Source of the DNA: Pelagibius sp. CAU 1746
GTDB lineage: Bacteria > Pseudomonadota > Alphaproteobacteria > Kiloniellales > Kiloniellaceae
Length of the DNA: 64,000 bases
Assembly: GCF_039839785.1 (NCBI RefSeq)
Contig: NZ_JBDOQT010000001.1
Span: 186,001-250,000 of the forward strand
Direction: 5' to 3'
A program made the position numbers and the translations under genes. The first letter of the stretch is position 1; every line of letters begins with the position of its first letter. The notes beneath the pieces are model-generated. The model was not told where the DNA came from. It made no database searches and saw only the letters and a list, made by a program, of their open reading frames with translations. Shown here one piece after another: positions 63,087 through 64,000 of the stretch.

Positions 63087-64000
63087 ATGGCCGAAGACTG
63101 CCTCGACAACCTGCTTCTGGACGACACGCTCAAAGGCGTTCCCGGCGGCCAGCCCCCCTTCCGCATCGCGGATGCCGGCGGCCTGGGCTGGAACCTGCTC
63201 GCCGAAGACCTGCCGCTTCCCGTCGCGGTCCTGAAGGAATCGGCCATCGAGCACAACAGCGCGTGGATGAAGGCGTTCCTGGCGGCCAGCGGTGTCCTCT
63301 TGGCCCCCCATGGCAAGACCACCATGAGTCCTCAGCTGTTCCATCGCCAGCTGCGCGACGGCGCCTGGGGCATCACCCTGGCGACCATCCAGCAGGTCCA
63401 GGCGGCGCGGCGCTTCGGCATCGGACGGATCCTTCTCGCCAACCAGTTGGTCGGAAAGCAGGCAATCCGCTACGTCCTGGACGAACTGGAGAAGGATCCG
63501 GACTTCGACTTCTATTGCCTGGTGGATTCGGTGGAGGGCGTCGAGTCGCTCGCCCGGGCGGCGCGCGAACGCGGCCTCTCCCGCCCCCTCCAGGTGCTGA
63601 TCGAAGGCGGACTCCAAGGCGCCCGGACCGGCTGCCGCGACCTGGACGAGGCCCTGGCCGTATCGCGCGCCGTGGGCGCTCACGCCCCGCTGCTCGCCCT
63701 GCGCGGCGTCGAGGGCTTCGAAGGGATCATCGCCGACCCGGACCCTGTGGCGGCGGCGAAGCGCGTCGCCGCTTTCCTGCGCTTCCTGGGCGACATCGCC
63801 AAGCGCTGCGAGGCGGAGGGCCTCCTGGCCCCGGGCCCGGTGATCCTGACCGCCGGGGGTTCCGCCTTCTACGACATCGTCGCCGAGATCTTCAACGAAC
63901 TGGAGTTCGACCGCGAAAAGTACGTCGTGATCCGCTCGGGCTGCTATCTCACCCACGATTCGATCATGTACGACAACTTCGCCCGGCAGATGCACGAACG
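63087..64000 (+). CDS. D-amino-acid deaminase / D-serine dehydratase-like PLP enzyme, 3' end outside window
   Basis: An open frame from ATG 63087 that runs off the window after about 304 residues. It has an alanine-racemase-type barrel with PLP lysine K77 in A-P-H-G-K-T-T-M-S-P, then A-N-Q-L-V-G and L-I-E-G-G-L-Q-G-A-R-T-G. The type is the amino-acid deaminase relatives of D-threonine aldolase, expected at about 400 residues. A strand-opposite open frame overlaps it but has no family features. It probably forms an operon with the DSD1-type gene upstream. Confidence 0.82.
   Translation, partial: MAEDCLDNLLLDDTLKGVPGGQPPFRIADAGGLGWNLLAEDLPLPVAVLKESAIEHNSAWMKAFLAASGVLLAPHGKTTMSPQLFHRQLRDGAWGITLATIQQVQAARRFGIGRILLANQLVGKQAIRYVLDELEKDPDFDFYCLVDSVEGVESLARAARERGLSRPLQVLIEGGLQGARTGCRDLDEALAVSRAVGAHAPLLALRGVEGFEGIIADPDPVAAAKRVAAFLRFLGDIAKRCEAEGLLAPGPVILTAGGSAFYDIVAEIFNELEFDREKYVVIRSGCYLTHDSIMYDNFARQMHE

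Noticed and set aside
62952-63995. Minus-strand open frame over the last gene
   Set aside because: The plus frame from 63087 has clear PLP-enzyme motifs. The minus frame has none.

Overview
The window is high-GC, almost fully coding chromosomal DNA. Family content, gene order and repeats fit a denitrifying alphaproteobacterium, probably of the Rhodospirillales type; this taxonomic placement is inference. I saw no rRNA, tRNA, CRISPR array, transposase or phage gene.

Layout. (1) 1-9.1 kb: a Crp/Fnr regulator behind two FNR/DNR-type boxes, a PHP-like/DUF3604-type protein, an operon for a 2-oxoacid dehydrogenase (E1alpha, E1beta, E2) with a leucine/valine-type dehydrogenase behind a third box, a DUF1127 protein and a LysR regulator. 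(2) 9.1-12 kb: a DUF1932 dehydrogenase, an SDR protein lacking the usual catalytic residues, intergenic repeats, and a class II aldolase. (3) 12-28 kb: a carboxylate-use island with a TctC binding protein and a TctA-TctB fusion permease, galB-galC-galD (4-oxalomesaconate to pyruvate plus oxaloacetate) with a double-HTH LysR regulator, an Ldh2-type dehydrogenase, a cupin, tcuB-tcuA, a GntR regulator, a second PrpF-type isomerase, GltS and an enolase-superfamily enzyme. (4) 28-39 kb: a complete cd1 nitrite reductase operon nirS-E-C-F-DL-G-H-J-N followed by a CbiX-type chelatase and nnrS, all on the minus strand. (5) 39-42.7 kb, plus strand: nirI, an ApbE flavin transferase (NirX type) and a class I cytochrome c. 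(6) 42.7-51.2 kb, minus strand: an eight-gene block that looks like a non-canonical nitric oxide reductase operon (small membrane protein, CuA subunit, heme-copper subunit I with Gln in place of the cross-linked Tyr, heme O synthase, SCO, a cytochrome b/ferredoxin/MvhD-like fusion, an exported unknown, hemerythrin), then a DNR-type regulator and a DUF4202 protein. (7) 51-55 kb: putA with a divergent Lrp-type regulator. (8) 55-61.6 kb: an SDR followed by a complete Dpp/Opp-type ABC transporter. (9) 61.9 kb to the end: two fold-type III PLP enzymes for D- or 3-hydroxy-amino acids, the last cut by the window end.

How it works together. Boxes of the form TTGA(T/C)-N4-GT(C/T)AA stand before the first Crp/Fnr gene (two), the 2-oxoacid dehydrogenase operon, between nirS and nirI, before apbE and before the NO reductase block. 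Both Crp/Fnr proteins carry the E-x-x-S-R recognition signature expected to read such boxes, and neither has an N-terminal FNR cysteine cluster. The window therefore looks like an NO- or low-oxygen-responsive regulon that makes NirS, its d1 heme, an NO reductase of the eNOR/sNOR kind instead of NorCB, and possibly a branched-chain 2-oxoacid dehydrogenase feeding electrons. The most unusual items are the NO reductase block and its cytochrome b/ferredoxin/MvhD-like fusion.
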